The notes under the pieces: model-generated
The model's database searches: none
What the model saw: only the letters and a program-made list of their open reading frames with translations
Told to the model about the DNA's origin: nothing
In this document: positions 1 to 10,779 of the stretch, piece after piece
Layout: every line of letters starts with the position of its first letter
How positions within the stretch are numbered: the stretch's first letter is position 1
DNA from: Dimorphilus gyrociliatus
Taxonomy: Eukaryota > Annelida > Polychaeta > Dinophilidae
Length of the DNA: 41,237 nt
Assembly (NCBI GenBank): GCA_904063045.1
Contig: CAJFCJ010000103.1
Coordinates: 29,957 to 71,193, forward strand
Reading direction: 5' to 3'
Made by a program: the position numbers and the translations under genes

Positions 1-365
1 TTTTTCAGGCATTACCTTTTCATAGATAATGATCAAGTCTCACTCTATTTTCAATTCATCAACTAATATGTAGAATGAGCCTTTTCAGGTCATATGACTG
101 TTCATTATATTATGACAAACCTCCAAACTGTTTTTTGTTCTAATCGATGGACCAAACACTGACCAATTTTCAGGTTTCCACATGGAATTACATATCCCTA
201 TAATTTCAAAATACAACAGTAGGTCAACAAATTTCTGTTGTTCCAAAGATCAGACTTCAGTCTGCTGGTAATAATGGTAATACAATGATATCCTAAGATC
301 TCTCCATTCTTTTCCTTTCTCCATATATTGTTTGGAATATCTAAACAAACAATCTCAAAGAACAT
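1..365 (-). mobile_element. MULE transposase C-terminal remnant (left copy)
   Basis: Read on the minus strand, this segment matches the plus-strand segment at 12352-12716. That copy encodes the C-terminal part of a Mutator-like (MULE) transposase, including a relic of the motif family 'RTNNSLEGWH' seen better preserved near 40.1 kb. Stops and substitutions show it is dead. It lies directly downstream of the NLR-like gene and continues past the window edge. The assignment rests on the motif shared with the third copy at 39880-40252 and on general knowledge of MULE C-termini. Confidence 0.6.
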
Positions 366-1874
366 TGAACAATCATGATGTGAATGTCCTTGAATTAGTC
401 CAAGAGGGACTGAAGATCTTGAATGCTGTTTTACACTGAAAATTTCACATACAATTTATCTACCAACTACCCAAGCTGAAATGGGAAATAACAAACTATG
501 ACAGATGAAATCACTATACAATTTGGTGTATGAATATAGAGTGTTATCTAATAAAAAAAGCAAACAACTGAATCAACTTATGAAGACAAACTGCTTCTTT
601 TTAGCCAGTTGAATTATTCTTTGATTGGAATGTTTTGCCAATTGATTGTTTGACATATTAACTTTAATTATCGTTTGTAATTGCTTTAAAAATTTAAGTA
701 AATCTTCTAAAATGTAATTATCAATTCCAATTGATTGAAAAAACAACAATTCCAATTTGGATGAACTTTGTGTGAGAGATCGTAAAAATTTTTGAAAGGA
801 TTCATTGCCAATTCTGTTGTAGCTTATGTCAAAGAGTCTTAAACAGAATTGCATATTTAGAAAAGTTTGTAGACTTTTGCAAATGATTTCATTCAGATTT
901 GCATTTCTTAATATAATTTCAGTACAATTGATAAATGTACTTGTCATATTTGTAAAAAATAATTTTAAATTGTAAAAATTTACATTCATATTTTGGAAAT
1001 TTAACGCCATTTGTTTTATAATTACTGTACCGTTTGGTGCAGAGTGAATGATACTGCTTTCAATTAAGTTCTTTAATTCTTTAAAGAAACTGGTATTAAT
1101 GTTGAATGGGCAGAATATTTCACTTGTATGAAAGTAGATTAAAGCTAGATTTTTACTCTCTATTGAACATATCTTCCTCAGGGATAGGATGATCTTTTCA
1201 TTATTTTTGTACTTGATTAATATTTCATTGAATTGGTATAGCGTCTTCTTGAGTAGATAGAGAAACATTTTCATATCATCCACATTGTAAATGTTTATGG
1301 GTGAGGTGTTTTCAGACAGATTGATTTCATTCAGAGCTATGAACAGCTGCTTTCTTCCTGGAGATGATGATGGCAAGTCTCTTGAGTTTAATAACTCTTT
1401 TAGGTAGTCTCTTTCTGGAGTGGATGATGATGATGGCCATGATGGTAGTTTAGGATTCAATAACTTTTTCAAGTAGTATCTTTCGATGGATGATAATATG
1501 AATAGTTTACTGGAATTATGAAAAAAATGAAAGATAGCCTGAGGATTATATTTAATAATTCCAGTTGATAAAAGATATCCAATATTTTTTGATGTTAAAC
1601 TGGTAAAGTATTCCACTAAAATATCATTGTTACAATCCATTTGTAATTGGAAATTTCCTCTTTTTTTCATTTCTAAAATTGTTAGAAATTGTTTCATTGC
1701 ACTATCAAAGGCCAAATAACGTTGATTACACTTAAAACCTAAATTCAAAGATACAAGTAAAAAGCACAGAGGATGGGTACAGAATTCTTGAAAACCTTTC
1801 AAACAATGAATTAACATTAAAAATTGTTGTTTAATTGATGAAAGGAAAGATTGACTATTTTCTTTGTAAAAACT
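1..1874. repeat. Left arm of a 1,874-bp inverted repeat
   Basis: This stretch is the reverse complement of 10843-12716. Position x pairs with 12717-x from the first base of the window to 1874 without any gap. The encoded protein parts are identical and every non-coding stretch I compared by eye also matched. The arm holds the last 433 codons of the minus-strand NLR-like gene, its 3' flank and a MULE remnant. Homology stops abruptly after 1874, inside the second NACHT module. Because the window starts at 1, the outer end of the repeat is unknown. It is either a very recent inverted duplication, an arm pair kept identical by gene conversion, or an assembly artefact. Confidence 0.95.
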
Positions 1875-4800
1875 GCAAATTTCAATCAAACTTTGTATAT
1901 TTTGTTTTGGTTGAATACCTTCAATCGAAAATATAGAATCAATTGGAATTGATGTTTCGACTAAATTTCTAACAAATATCAACTTTTTTATCTTTTTTGT
2001 GGTGTCTTCTTCAAAGATTTTGTATATTTCATTATTTGAATTATTTATATATTCTTCATTGTCGTCTATCAGTATTATTAGTTTTTCTGGATTACTTTCT
2101 ATAAAGTTTTCTAATTTCTCCTGTATTTTGTGGAGATTTTCTTTTTCATTTTTGTAATTTGATAAGAGAAGATGTTGTAGTAGAGATTTTTTATCTGATA
2201 TCTTCTCTTCCTTTCCATTGAATGAGAGTTTTAATAGTAGATAATTTTGCAGTATCTCCTCAATCGACCATAAATATAGCAGTCTATTTAACAATGTTGT
2301 TTTACCAATTTGTGCAGATCCTACTATACAATTATTTACCGCTGAACCAGCAATACATTTCAAAAATTCAACATCAACTAGACGCTTAGATGATTTGTAT
2401 AGATTAGGCTTAACTTGCAATAGATTTAATGGCATGTACAATTGATTAAAGAATTGAGCACATTTTAGTTGAATAATGTTTCGTGAAATGATTTTTGTTT
2501 GTAATGTTTCGCTGTGTAAATATTTTATTTCCTTCAGAAATTTTATACTGTCTAAATATTGAATATGACAGTTAGATGTTATTTCTAAAAGTTCATTCCA
2601 TTCTGTTAAATGTAGATTTTCACCAAATGTAAACTTGAATGTTTCATTTTCAACAGTTTTCAACATTTTCATTTTAGCTTCAACAATCCATGGAAAAAAT
2701 TTTAAATCGTAAAAACTCTTTGAACTGATTATTTTGATTAGCTGCTTAAAAATTAGCCATCTTATTTTAGGGTCAAAGTTCAAGTTAAGATCTTTCAAAT
2801 TCGGACATTCAATTAGAAATCTAACAATATTGTCTATATCTTTTTCAATAATATGACCCGACAAGTGGAGTACTCTTAAAGACAATGAGGAATTGATCAA
2901 ATGTTCAAAAATATCTGAAAACAATTGTCCACTCTTATTATCTTCTTTCAATGAATCGCTCTCTTCAATTGACCTTGTGCCAAAAGTTATATAGACTTCT
3001 TCAAGATAGTAACAATACTCGAATAGTTGACACAACTCAGTACAACATTTGTCACTTATTTCGCAATTGTTGATATTTAAAATTTTTAAATTGTTATGAG
3101 AATGAAGAAGAGAAGTGAAAATTTTACTCAAACTATTAGAAATATCCCCATTATTGCCAATATCAATTTCATTTATATTTTGACATTTCTCTAGCAATTT
3201 GGCTAAATAATCTCCATCGGTGTCATTCAAATTGCATGAATTGAATTTCAAAGATTGAAGTGGTGAACAACAGAAACTCAACTTCGATAAACAATGATTT
3301 TTATCATTGTTATAATCTTCTTGTTTGAATAGATTCTCATTAAAACTCATATCCAAGTAATGTAAAGATCTGCAATACATGAAGAGTTGACTTAATTGCT
3401 GTGCCTTCTCCTTTTCAGAAAATTTACATGATCTCATAATCAAAAAATGAAGAAAAGGAGCACATGATTTTGCAATTGAAGATATTATGATATCCATACA
3501 AAATTCATTATAGCTCAAATTCAAGTATTTCAATTTCCTAAAAGCAATAAAGAAATTCTTCATCTTCTCCAAAGCATGATTTCGAAAATCTTCTAACAGT
3601 AATTCTTTAAATTTTTTAACATCTTCATTTTCTGATGATAACGACACTTCCAATAGACATTTTTTGAAATGATTCAATCTATCATCATCATCATCCTTTT
3701 CCAAACTATAGATTCTTTGTAAATCTTTTGAAAGATTTTCAAATAATTTTTTGACGTCACGACATACGAATTGTTGACAATCTAAGTATTCAATTTCCAA
3801 ATGAGGTATTTTCTTAAGAATATTGATAAAAGTATTTAAATCTTGATTTTCCTGAAATTCTGATGTAACGCACTTTTTCAATACATGAAAATTTGATAAG
3901 GATAAATCTTTTAAAAGATAATCTTGAATATCTCTATCCTTGATGTCTTTGATATTTCTTATATTACAATTTGAAATATCTAGATAGAGCAAGTTAATTT
4001 GATTTGGTGTTATGTTTGAATAGAGAATTTCAAAATGTCTACCAACCTCTTCATTTCCACTCAAAATGATACTTTGAATATTCGATAATGTTTTAAAAAG
4101 TTTCCACAATGCTTTTAAACTTTTTCTTGATAGATTACAATTCGAAACATTTAATTTTAAAAGCGTCTTTTTAGACGCTGATTTTGAAAGACCTTTAAAT
4201 ATTTTGCACATTTTTTTCTCATTAATTTCAATATTATCCTGTAACCATAAAACTTTCAAACATTGACTTTTAAGAAGAAATTTACTCAGTTCATTAATTT
4301 CGCTAATTTTTAATTTGCAATCATTAATCTTTAAAATTTTTAATGTTTTTGTTGAAGATTCAATTAAAGATTCGAATAATTTTGAACAAGTATTTTCATT
4401 AATTTCATTTCCGCTTAGAATTAAATTTTCTAATTTTAATGTTCTTTTTATGAAATATTCACAAAAAAAATTAAAGTTGTTGTTATTAAGTTTACAATAA
4501 CTTAAATTGATAGTTTTTAAACATTTCAAAGATTTCATTACACTTTTAAAAACTTTTTCAAATTGTCCACAAAATTGAGTAGTGTAGGATAAATCAACTT
4601 CTGTTAGAAAATGTAGTCTTTTCATCAAATTAATCAGACTTTTATACTGATAATGGTGATTTAAATGACATTTTGATAAATTGATATTTTTCAATTGTTC
4701 ACTCCTCAATTCAAATATTTTCAAATATTCAAAGTCTAGACAAACTATTCCAGATATATGTAAACATTCCAATTGGTTCAATTCCTTAATCATGTGACTC

Positions 4801-7800
4801 AGAATATGACAGCCATCTTTATTTAGGTAGCAATTTTCAATTGAAAATTCTTTGATATTATTTTTAATTGAATTGAAACCATACCAAAGAATTTGCATTG
4901 ATGTATCAAGAAATTTGACATCAATGAATTTAATCGACTCTAAACCATTTAACGACGCAAAACAAGTTGATAAAATTGAACTGATGTTATCGTTGATGAT
5001 GACATTTTTCAAATGGAAATATTTCAATTGTTGATATGAATTCTTCATAAAATTTTGAAATACTTGTAAAAATCCAGTCATATTAAAGTTTGTCATTGAA
5101 ATCTTATGTATAGTATTGTTTTTTAATAGATAGGCCATTGAAACTTTAGATTTATCAATCTCATCATTTAGATAGTTCTCTTCTTTCTCTTCTTCGCTGC
5201 TTTCCATATATTTGAGAAAGAATTTATTCTTCTCTTCAAAGGACGCTCCTGGATGGTATGGAATTTCGGAAAATGTTATTAAATTCTTGCCCATGGCGTT
5301 CTTGATGTACTTAAGCGGTTTTTTCAAATTGTGTTTTTCTCTTTCATTTTTGGTTGGAATAATTTGAAACATTTCACCATCATTATTGGAATTAAGGAGA
5401 ATCTTGGGTGAATTGTCTATCTTTACAATTGATATTTCATTCAGTTTTTCATCGTCCTTGTTCTCTTTTTCTCTATCAGGAAGTGATGAAGGATTAGGAT
5501 TGAAAGACATCATATAACTATCTGGAAAATCCTTGTAAATTGAAGAGTAATTTCTCATTGTAACATTACTGTTATCTGTCTTATTAAATGCGAAATTATT
5601 ATTGGAGATGTGCTTGTTACAACAATCAAAAAACTGTTTATAAATCTCTAAAATCTCACAATTTAAAATATTAACTTTTTTTGAAAGTTTACATTTTTCA
5701 ATTATCTCAAAAAATTCTTTACAAAATTCAATTGTTAATATTTTGTTATTAATTGTCATGAACTCTAAAGTTTCTATATCTCTTATCATTTTTACAAATC
5801 CAGTTGTTATCTTATCTCTATTACAGATACTATCGTAGTATAGGCCTATTATTTTTTGTCCTGAATATTCTAAGTCGAATCTTAAGCCATATTTTTCTTT
5901 GACATTTGTTAAGAGGATTGTACGAGTAATTGAATTGTTATCTTTATCTGATAACTTACTTTCGCTCACTTCAACACTATATTTTTTAATTTCTTTCGTT
6001 GTTGATAGAGTTTTATAAATCACATTTTTCAACTTTTTCAACTGTAATACGGATATGAGTAGTTTATGAATATTCATTTCCAAATTATAATGATCAATTT
6101 CGTCATCTTTAAAAATTATTTGTTCCAAATGTTGACAAATATTTATTCTTTCAAAAAAGCCTTTTCTTCCGCAATCTTTCTCTTCTTCTCTAAATTCACA
6201 TTTCGTTAGTCTTAAACTCTCTAATCTACAATGAAACCTTCTAAAGATAATTCCAGATTTATAAGCGTTTAAATTCTCTTCTGTTATAGAAAGTTTTTTT
6301 GGATTATCATTACCAAGGATCAACTCTTTTAGCTTTTTATCATTAAACATTCTATACTTCATGGCTGATTTATCTAATAGTTCCATATAGGTGTCAAAAC
6401 AGTATTTTTCCAAAAATGATAGGATATTATAAATCTTTGGATTTTCAGTTTTTTCAATAACTTTTAAAATATTATAAGTGATGTCTACTCCTTGATCGCC
6501 CTCCGTAGCCTTTTTCCAATTAGTAAATTGTATTTTTAAATGTTTTGTTGAAAAGTATTCAACTATGAAATTTGAATCAAATTGTAATTTATATTCCACA
6601 GCTTCCGGTGTAGAATTTGGGTCAATAATTTTACAGATAACATTGGAATAACAGTTGACTATTTCGTCTAGTCTGTCAAATTCTTGAATTGGTTCGTTTT
6701 CTTCTCCTATCATATTATTGAAACAAGTGTGAAAGAAATTTTCTTCCGATTTTGTTGGCTCCAAACTATTTCCATATTTAAATATCTGATCTAAAACAGA
6801 ATATGGCGTTTTGTCATTAAACTCTTCTCTCTTCTCTCTCCAGAGGATTGATATTATCATAGCAATCTTTGGAATTCTACTCAATTTTTTTAATTCTGTA
6901 TTGAATTTTAACAATTCGTCACTTTCCTCCTTTAGTATTTTTCTGTAGAATTTTTTAATTTGTTTTTTGTCGAATTTCAACAGTTCATAGATGGCAGTCG
7001 CATTGGCTTTTAAATCAAAATCCCGTAGACTTTCCAACCAAACTATCGTTTTATTTGGATATTTATTTCTTAGTAGATATTTCCTTAAAAAATACTTTTG
7101 CAATTGGCATTCCTTATCCAAATCTATAAGAAGGATTATTCCAGAATTCTCTTGTTCCAATAGACTTTCTAAAGCTTTTTCGCTAATGTAATTAAACATT
7201 TCTCTATTAAAATTTTGCTTTTTTACAACTGTTGCCAACTTTTTGTCGCTTTCCTCTATTTTACTAACATCAACAGAGAGCAATAGTTTGTTTTGATTAG
7301 TGACACCATTAGACCAATTCCAGATGACTTGTTGACGTTGAAGAGTCTTACCCAACCCAGATTTTCCTGTTATTAACCATTTATTAGTCTTTTCTTCATT
7401 CTCGTCAAATATCCTCTCAAAAACTTTATCCTCTTCAAACTCGTCCTCTGAATTATTAAGCTTATTCAACATTTTTAAAGGTATTCTAAAACTGTTCAAT
7501 TCTTCTTTTTTGTGTTGATCATTCTCTAAAATTGGAACCTTTGAAAGTTCTTCTCTTCTCTTTTCTTTAACATTTTCTATTAGATTTTGCCAAAATTCGT
7601 CTTTCTTAGTCTCAGTAAATTGTTTAGCAATTGTATTTGATTGCTGAGTTTTTTGAATATTTAAAAGTGCTCTCAAAGAGATATTTGAATTGAAAATTGT
7701 GTTTATAACTGAATCTATTACATTCGATTTTTTGTTTGCATTATTATAGTCGTTTAAATAGTCATTACCTTGATCATTATTATAGACATTCTCCTGAATG

Positions 7801-7898
7801 AGATAGGCAATAGTATAAGTGAAATTGGCGTCATCTTCCAGCAAGTCCGTTAGTTCCCTGTTGTACAAATTCATCAATAATCTGTCAAGAGCATCCAT
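573..7898 (-). CDS. Dual-NACHT, LRR-repeat NLR-like protein (2,441 aa)
   Basis: A single uninterrupted ORF with its start ATG at 7898. Residues 1-100 are helical and might be a diverged death-fold (CARD-like) domain, but this is weak. The first NACHT has Walker A GKSGLGKT (about 178-185) and a Walker B-like IILLIDLDKE (about 254-263). A winged-helix-type region and leucine-rich repeats of ribonuclease-inhibitor type follow, clearest from about 960 to 1750. A second NACHT then starts, with Walker A GSAQIGKTT (1860-1868) and Walker B LIILIDD (about 1940-1946), followed by a second helical region and a short LRR tail to 2441. Known NLRs are cytosolic sensors that oligomerise through one NACHT, so two in one chain is unusual. 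No intron is needed anywhere, in contrast to the receptor gene at 18-26 kb. The last 433 codons are duplicated at 10843-12144. Function is inferred from the family only. Confidence 0.88.
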   Translation of the reverse strand: MDALDRLLMNLYNRELTDLLEDDANFTYTIAYLIQENVYNNDQGNDYLNDYNNANKKSNVIDSVINTIFNSNISLRALLNIQKTQQSNTIAKQFTETKKDEFWQNLIENVKEKRREELSKVPILENDQHKKEELNSFRIPLKMLNKLNNSEDEFEEDKVFERIFDENEEKTNKWLITGKSGLGKTLQRQQVIWNWSNGVTNQNKLLLSVDVSKIEESDKKLATVVKKQNFNREMFNYISEKALESLLEQENSGIILLIDLDKECQLQKYFLRKYLLRNKYPNKTIVWLESLRDFDLKANATAIYELLKFDKKQIKKFYRKILKEESDELLKFNTELKKLSRIPKIAMIISILWREKREEFNDKTPYSVLDQIFKYGNSLEPTKSEENFFHTCFNNMIGEENEPIQEFDRLDEIVNCYSNVICKIIDPNSTPEAVEYKLQFDSNFIVEYFSTKHLKIQFTNWKKATEGDQGVDITYNILKVIEKTENPKIYNILSFLEKYCFDTYMELLDKSAMKYRMFNDKKLKELILGNDNPKKLSITEENLNAYKSGIIFRRFHCRLESLRLTKCEFREEEKDCGRKGFFERINICQHLEQIIFKDDEIDHYNLEMNIHKLLISVLQLKKLKNVIYKTLSTTKEIKKYSVEVSESKLSDKDNNSITRTILLTNVKEKYGLRFDLEYSGQKIIGLYYDSICNRDKITTGFVKMIRDIETLEFMTINNKILTIEFCKEFFEIIEKCKLSKKVNILNCEILEIYKQFFDCCNKHISNNNFAFNKTDNSNVTMRNYSSIYKDFPDSYMMSFNPNPSSLPDREKENKDDEKLNEISIVKIDNSPKILLNSNNDGEMFQIIPTKNEREKHNLKKPLKYIKNAMGKNLITFSEIPYHPGASFEEKNKFFLKYMESSEEEKEENYLNDEIDKSKVSMAYLLKNNTIHKISMTNFNMTGFLQVFQNFMKNSYQQLKYFHLKNVIINDNISSILSTCFASLNGLESIKFIDVKFLDTSMQILWYGFNSIKNNIKEFSIENCYLNKDGCHILSHMIKELNQLECLHISGIVCLDFEYLKIFELRSEQLKNINLSKCHLNHHYQYKSLINLMKRLHFLTEVDLSYTTQFCGQFEKVFKSVMKSLKCLKTINLSYCKLNNNNFNFFCEYFIKRTLKLENLILSGNEINENTCSKLFESLIESSTKTLKILKINDCKLKISEINELSKFLLKSQCLKVLWLQDNIEINEKKMCKIFKGLSKSASKKTLLKLNVSNCNLSRKSLKALWKLFKTLSNIQSIILSGNEEVGRHFEILYSNITPNQINLLYLDISNCNIRNIKDIKDRDIQDYLLKDLSLSNFHVLKKCVTSEFQENQDLNTFINILKKIPHLEIEYLDCQQFVCRDVKKLFENLSKDLQRIYSLEKDDDDDRLNHFKKCLLEVSLSSENEDVKKFKELLLEDFRNHALEKMKNFFIAFRKLKYLNLSYNEFCMDIIISSIAKSCAPFLHFLIMRSCKFSEKEKAQQLSQLFMYCRSLHYLDMSFNENLFKQEDYNNDKNHCLSKLSFCCSPLQSLKFNSCNLNDTDGDYLAKLLEKCQNINEIDIGNNGDISNSLSKIFTSLLHSHNNLKILNINNCEISDKCCTELCQLFEYCYYLEEVYITFGTRSIEESDSLKEDNKSGQLFSDIFEHLINSSLSLRVLHLSGHIIEKDIDNIVRFLIECPNLKDLNLNFDPKIRWLIFKQLIKIISSKSFYDLKFFPWIVEAKMKMLKTVENETFKFTFGENLHLTEWNELLEITSNCHIQYLDSIKFLKEIKYLHSETLQTKIISRNIIQLKCAQFFNQLYMPLNLLQVKPNLYKSSKRLVDVEFLKCIAGSAVNNCIVGSAQIGKTTLLNRLLYLWSIEEILQNYLLLKLSFNGKEEKISDKKSLLQHLLLSNYKNEKENLHKIQEKLENFIESNPEKLIILIDDNEEYINNSNNEIYKIFEEDTTKKIKKLIFVRNLVETSIPIDSIFSIEGIQPKQNIQSLIEICSFYKENSQSFLSSIKQQFLMLIHCLKGFQEFCTHPLCFLLVSLNLGFKCNQRYLAFDSAMKQFLTILEMKKRGNFQLQMDCNNDILVEYFTSLTSKNIGYLLSTGIIKYNPQAIFHFFHNSSKLFILSSIERYYLKKLLNPKLPSWPSSSSTPERDYLKELLNSRDLPSSSPGRKQLFIALNEINLSENTSPINIYNVDDMKMFLYLLKKTLYQFNEILIKYKNNEKIILSLRKICSIESKNLALIYFHTSEIFCPFNINTSFFKELKNLIESSIIHSAPNGTVIIKQMALNFQNMNVNFYNLKLFFTNMTSTFINCTEIILRNANLNEIICKSLQTFLNMQFCLRLFDISYNRIGNESFQKFLRSLTQSSSKLELLFFQSIGIDNYILEDLLKFLKQLQTIIKVNMSNNQLAKHSNQRIIQLAKKKQFVFIS

Positions 7899-8306
7899 AG
7901 TTTCTTCCCACTTTTTTCACGTATGCAATTTCTTTTCAACCACCCAACCTGTTAATGAAACGTAGACAACTGCTTACGGATGCTCTCTAGACTAATATTG
8001 ATAATTGTACAATGCTCTCAAGATTTTATATCATTAGTAAAGCGAAAATAAAAATTAGAAATTCCCAAATCAATAAATCAAGCGGTAGAAAAGACAAGAC
8101 TAATATTTGACAAAACGTTAAAGTTTTGGATCAATTCCAACTTGTCACTTTGAATGGTTAAATTGTCCTTTTATACATTAGTAATATTTATATGTGACTA
8201 TAGCTAAACTTTTCCTTTACTTTTTTAACTTCTGTTTTTACTGTTTTTTCTTCCTTGGATGACACTTTGTGAAATACTCCAAAACATGGCACCATTAGCT
8301 ACACTA
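7899..8306. other. Upstream flank of the NLR-like gene, nothing recognised
   Basis: AT-rich sequence upstream of the minus-strand gene. It should contain the promoter and 5' UTR, but I cannot identify a TATA box or initiator with any confidence. Confidence 0.5.
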
Positions 8307-8525
8307 TTATAATTTGTGAATTTTCTTAAGGCCTGTATCTACATGCAATTCATTTAAATTCTTCCCTTCTGTTACCCTTTCCTTGTTTCTTTTAAGCCTC
8401 TTCACAATCCTACACATTCTTGCTACATCCCTCTCTGTGAGTCTCTTTGGACAACCCCTGTTCTCTTGTTGGGGTGGCTTATATCTTAAAATATCACTTA
8501 AGGATTGTAAGGACATTTTATACAT
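8307..8525 (-). mobile_element. Tc1-like transposase helix-turn-helix fragment
   Basis: The 72-codon minus-strand ORF contains RGCPKRLTERDVARMCRIVK, which has the form of the second N-terminal helix-turn-helix of Tc1-family transposases (G-R-P-x-K-L-T-x-R-D-x-R-x-L-x-R-I-V). No catalytic domain follows; the ORF drifts out of homology after about 50 codons. It is an isolated dead fragment in the spacer of the inverted repeat. Confidence 0.6.
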
Positions 8526-9341
8526 TTATCAGTTTTCTTGTTCAATGTATATCCCAAAGTGCATTGTTGGCAATTTGTACTATTTGTACATTTTTGGCAT
8601 AAATTAAGACATTCTGGGTTAAGAATTTCCTAAATTGATAACTAATCAGCAGAATAAACAAAAAAAGTATTTAAAAAGATTAACATAACATTATTATTTG
8701 TAGACAATTCGCTGGGAAAACCAGTTAATCTTTATAAGAAAAGGAAGAAAAAATTGAGCTATGATGACTTCGCTGTTAATTAAAGAAGGCAAAGGTGAGA
8801 TCAACATAAAATAGTACTAAGTGGGATATTTAAAGACAACATTTTGGGATAAGAAATGGTTAGGAGGAAAAAAATACCTATTAATTTGTATTTAGGTCCA
8901 TCCCAATCTAAGGTTTAGCTATACTAAAAAAGATTAGAGATGTACAGAGGATGGCTTAGTGTGAGGGTAAGAATATGTATATTTCTCTCGCATCTGCAAA
9001 GACTGGTGAAATGCTCAGGTGCTGTCGGAAGAATATTACTATGGGTAAGTCTTTGGCTGCTAACGATGAGCTAGGTTTTCCAATTCCTGTTTATTGTGAC
9101 TGACCAAAATTAAATGTCATCATTCTCTTTGTTACTATCTTTGTATAATTATAGTTCAAGGTAGCTTTAGATTTAGGAATTGTCTCTTTTTTGTGTATAG
9201 AGATGTATGATGAGTTTGATTGCACTTTTTGATACAGAATTTCGATTAAAAATTTTCAAGTACATGTCCTCCATTCCGACAGTTCGGGTATCTATACAAT
9301 AATTGGACCAACCTTTTTGTCTTCCCTTTAAATCAGAACTA
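8526..9341. other. Spacer, no gene recognised
   Basis: I see no coding pattern or repeat I can name here. It lies in the spacer between the two inverted-repeat arms, among transposon fragments, and is probably old transposon-derived or intergenic DNA. Confidence 0.4.
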
Positions 9342-9737
9342 CTACGTTTGTTTCTGTAGTCCTCCGTAGATAAGAACCCTCTTCGAGAGCTTTGATGATT
9401 CCTGCAATATATTATACCAATCTGTTAAAATCAGATCGATATGACTCCAGATATTTACTGGAAGCCTGTCAGTGTATTGTTCAAGTTTGTCAAACTGTGA
9501 GTGTCGTTTGTAATTCAGAATATTAAAAAACATAAAAAGTTTTTTGAATTCAACCCAATTTGCTACAATGCTAGGTTGAAACGGTGTTGTTTTATAGAGA
9601 ATTCGTTCCACAACAATCCCCTCTCGTAGTGAAGTATCCCCATAAGCACTCTCTAGAGTCTATAATAGATTTACAAAGTTATCTTCATCACCACTTATAT
9701 CGTAATATTCACGGGAATCATCATCTTCCGCTATCTA
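9342..9737 (-). pseudogene. Decayed ORF of unknown family
   Basis: Minus-strand coding-like stretch. The open part (9342-9611) continues upstream in the same frame to about 9737 through one in-frame TAG near 9660. The upstream part is acidic (EDDDSREYYDISGDEDNF), and the downstream part has hydrophobic and aromatic residues (NWVEFKKLFMFFNIL). The codon pattern looks like a once-translated protein with an acidic N-terminus, as several DNA-transposon proteins have. I do not recognise the family, and chance cannot be excluded. Confidence 0.35.
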
Positions 9738-9920
9738 ACGTTTTATATTTATAATATCTGTTTGACAATACTAATAAGAGAATCAATCATAGTGATAAAT
9801 ACAGTATTAAACAAGAAAATAAAGTTTTTCAGTCTGATTTCATCGATTTGAAAAAAACTGAACAAAATTAGTATTTATCTAAGCTATTTTGAAATTGATA
9901 TTTTTTTGATCATTAAGAAT

Positions 9921-10110
9921 GTACACATACATTCATCAGCTATGCTCTTCAATAGATAAGTAGTATTGAATCAGTATTGTACTGTGCAGATAGCACTCAT
10001 AGAAATAAGTAGTATTGACCTAGTTTCACATAGGGCAATGCATATACAGTGTATACACAACACTGTTCTATATAGCATGCATTAATCAGATATACTTCCT
10101 CCTTATACAC
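9921..10110 (-). repeat. Dispersed repeat R2, short copy
   Basis: Reverse-complement homologue of 20187-20550. Both share the end sequences near gtacacatacattc and aggaggaagtatatctgatt, and the internal motif cctagtttcacatagggcaatgcat in diverged form. This copy lacks about 170 bp of the interior of the other. It has no coding capacity, so a non-autonomous transposon is likely. Confidence 0.7.
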
Positions 10111-10138
10111 TGACATAAATGATTGCAAAAGAAAGATT

Positions 10139-10190
10139 ACAGTTGTGACTAACCAGAAATTCCTACAAAATTACAATACAACAAATTATA
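10139..10190 (-). repeat. Fragment of dispersed repeat R1
   Basis: Matches, in reverse orientation, the first part of the repeat found at 19621, 36145 and 38576 (shared core aattcctacaa-ttacaatacaacaaa). Only about 50 bp remain. Confidence 0.6.
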
Positions 10191-10320
10191 AAGAATATCT
10201 TTAGATAATCATCTGCATTTGAACTGATATAAAATATCTTTTGAATGTTAAAATTGTGATTCAAAAATTTATGAAGAACAAAAGTTAATTGTCAGGGAAA
10301 ATGATTACAAACATCAAAAG

Positions 10321-10537
10321 AAAAAGGATACGACAGAAAACGTCCACAAATTGGTGCTTTTACCCTAACCCTAACCCAGCCCTTAGCTGTACCTAACCTT
10401 TAGCATTAGCCTTAACCCTTAGAGGAGACCCTCCTAAGTACAAATCAGTTGCTGTTTTCTTTTGCCTAACCATTTCTCAATCCAAACTTTTGTCTTGAAA
10501 TTTCTCATTTGTGGACGTTTTCTGTCGACCCCCTTTT
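10321..10537. mobile_element. MITE with 21-bp perfect terminal inverted repeats
   Basis: cgacagaaaacgtccacaaa plus t at 10331-10351 is the exact reverse complement of 10507-10527. Weaker purine-rich complementarity continues outward on both sides. The 217-bp element has no ORF. Its interior starts with ccctaaccctaaccc, a short telomere-like (TTAGGG-type) tract, followed by degenerate versions. Size, terminal repeats and lack of coding capacity fit a miniature inverted-repeat transposable element. I could not define a target-site duplication. Confidence 0.75.
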
Positions 10538-10779
10538 CAATATTTACACTATCTGATCAAAAATATAAACATATAAAGTAACCTGCATAAAAATTGGAAC
10601 ATCATATATTTTGATAGGTTAAACATTAAAAATCTTTTTCACAAAGAAAAAAGATTTCGTTTCTATTTTTTCTGTCTTAAATATTAGATTAAACATAGAT
10701 ATATAAATGAACATCTTCTAAATAGAATTTAAGTAAATTTTTATATAATTTTCTTGGTTTTATATTATATATTGTTTTA

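Noticed and set aside
6991-7191. Plus-strand ORFs inside the dual-NACHT gene
   Set aside because: Antisense shadows of the long minus-strand ORF.
10360-10380. Telomeric repeat (ccctaaccctaaccc) as a chromosome end
   Set aside because: Only about two and a half units, enclosed by the terminal repeats of a MITE.
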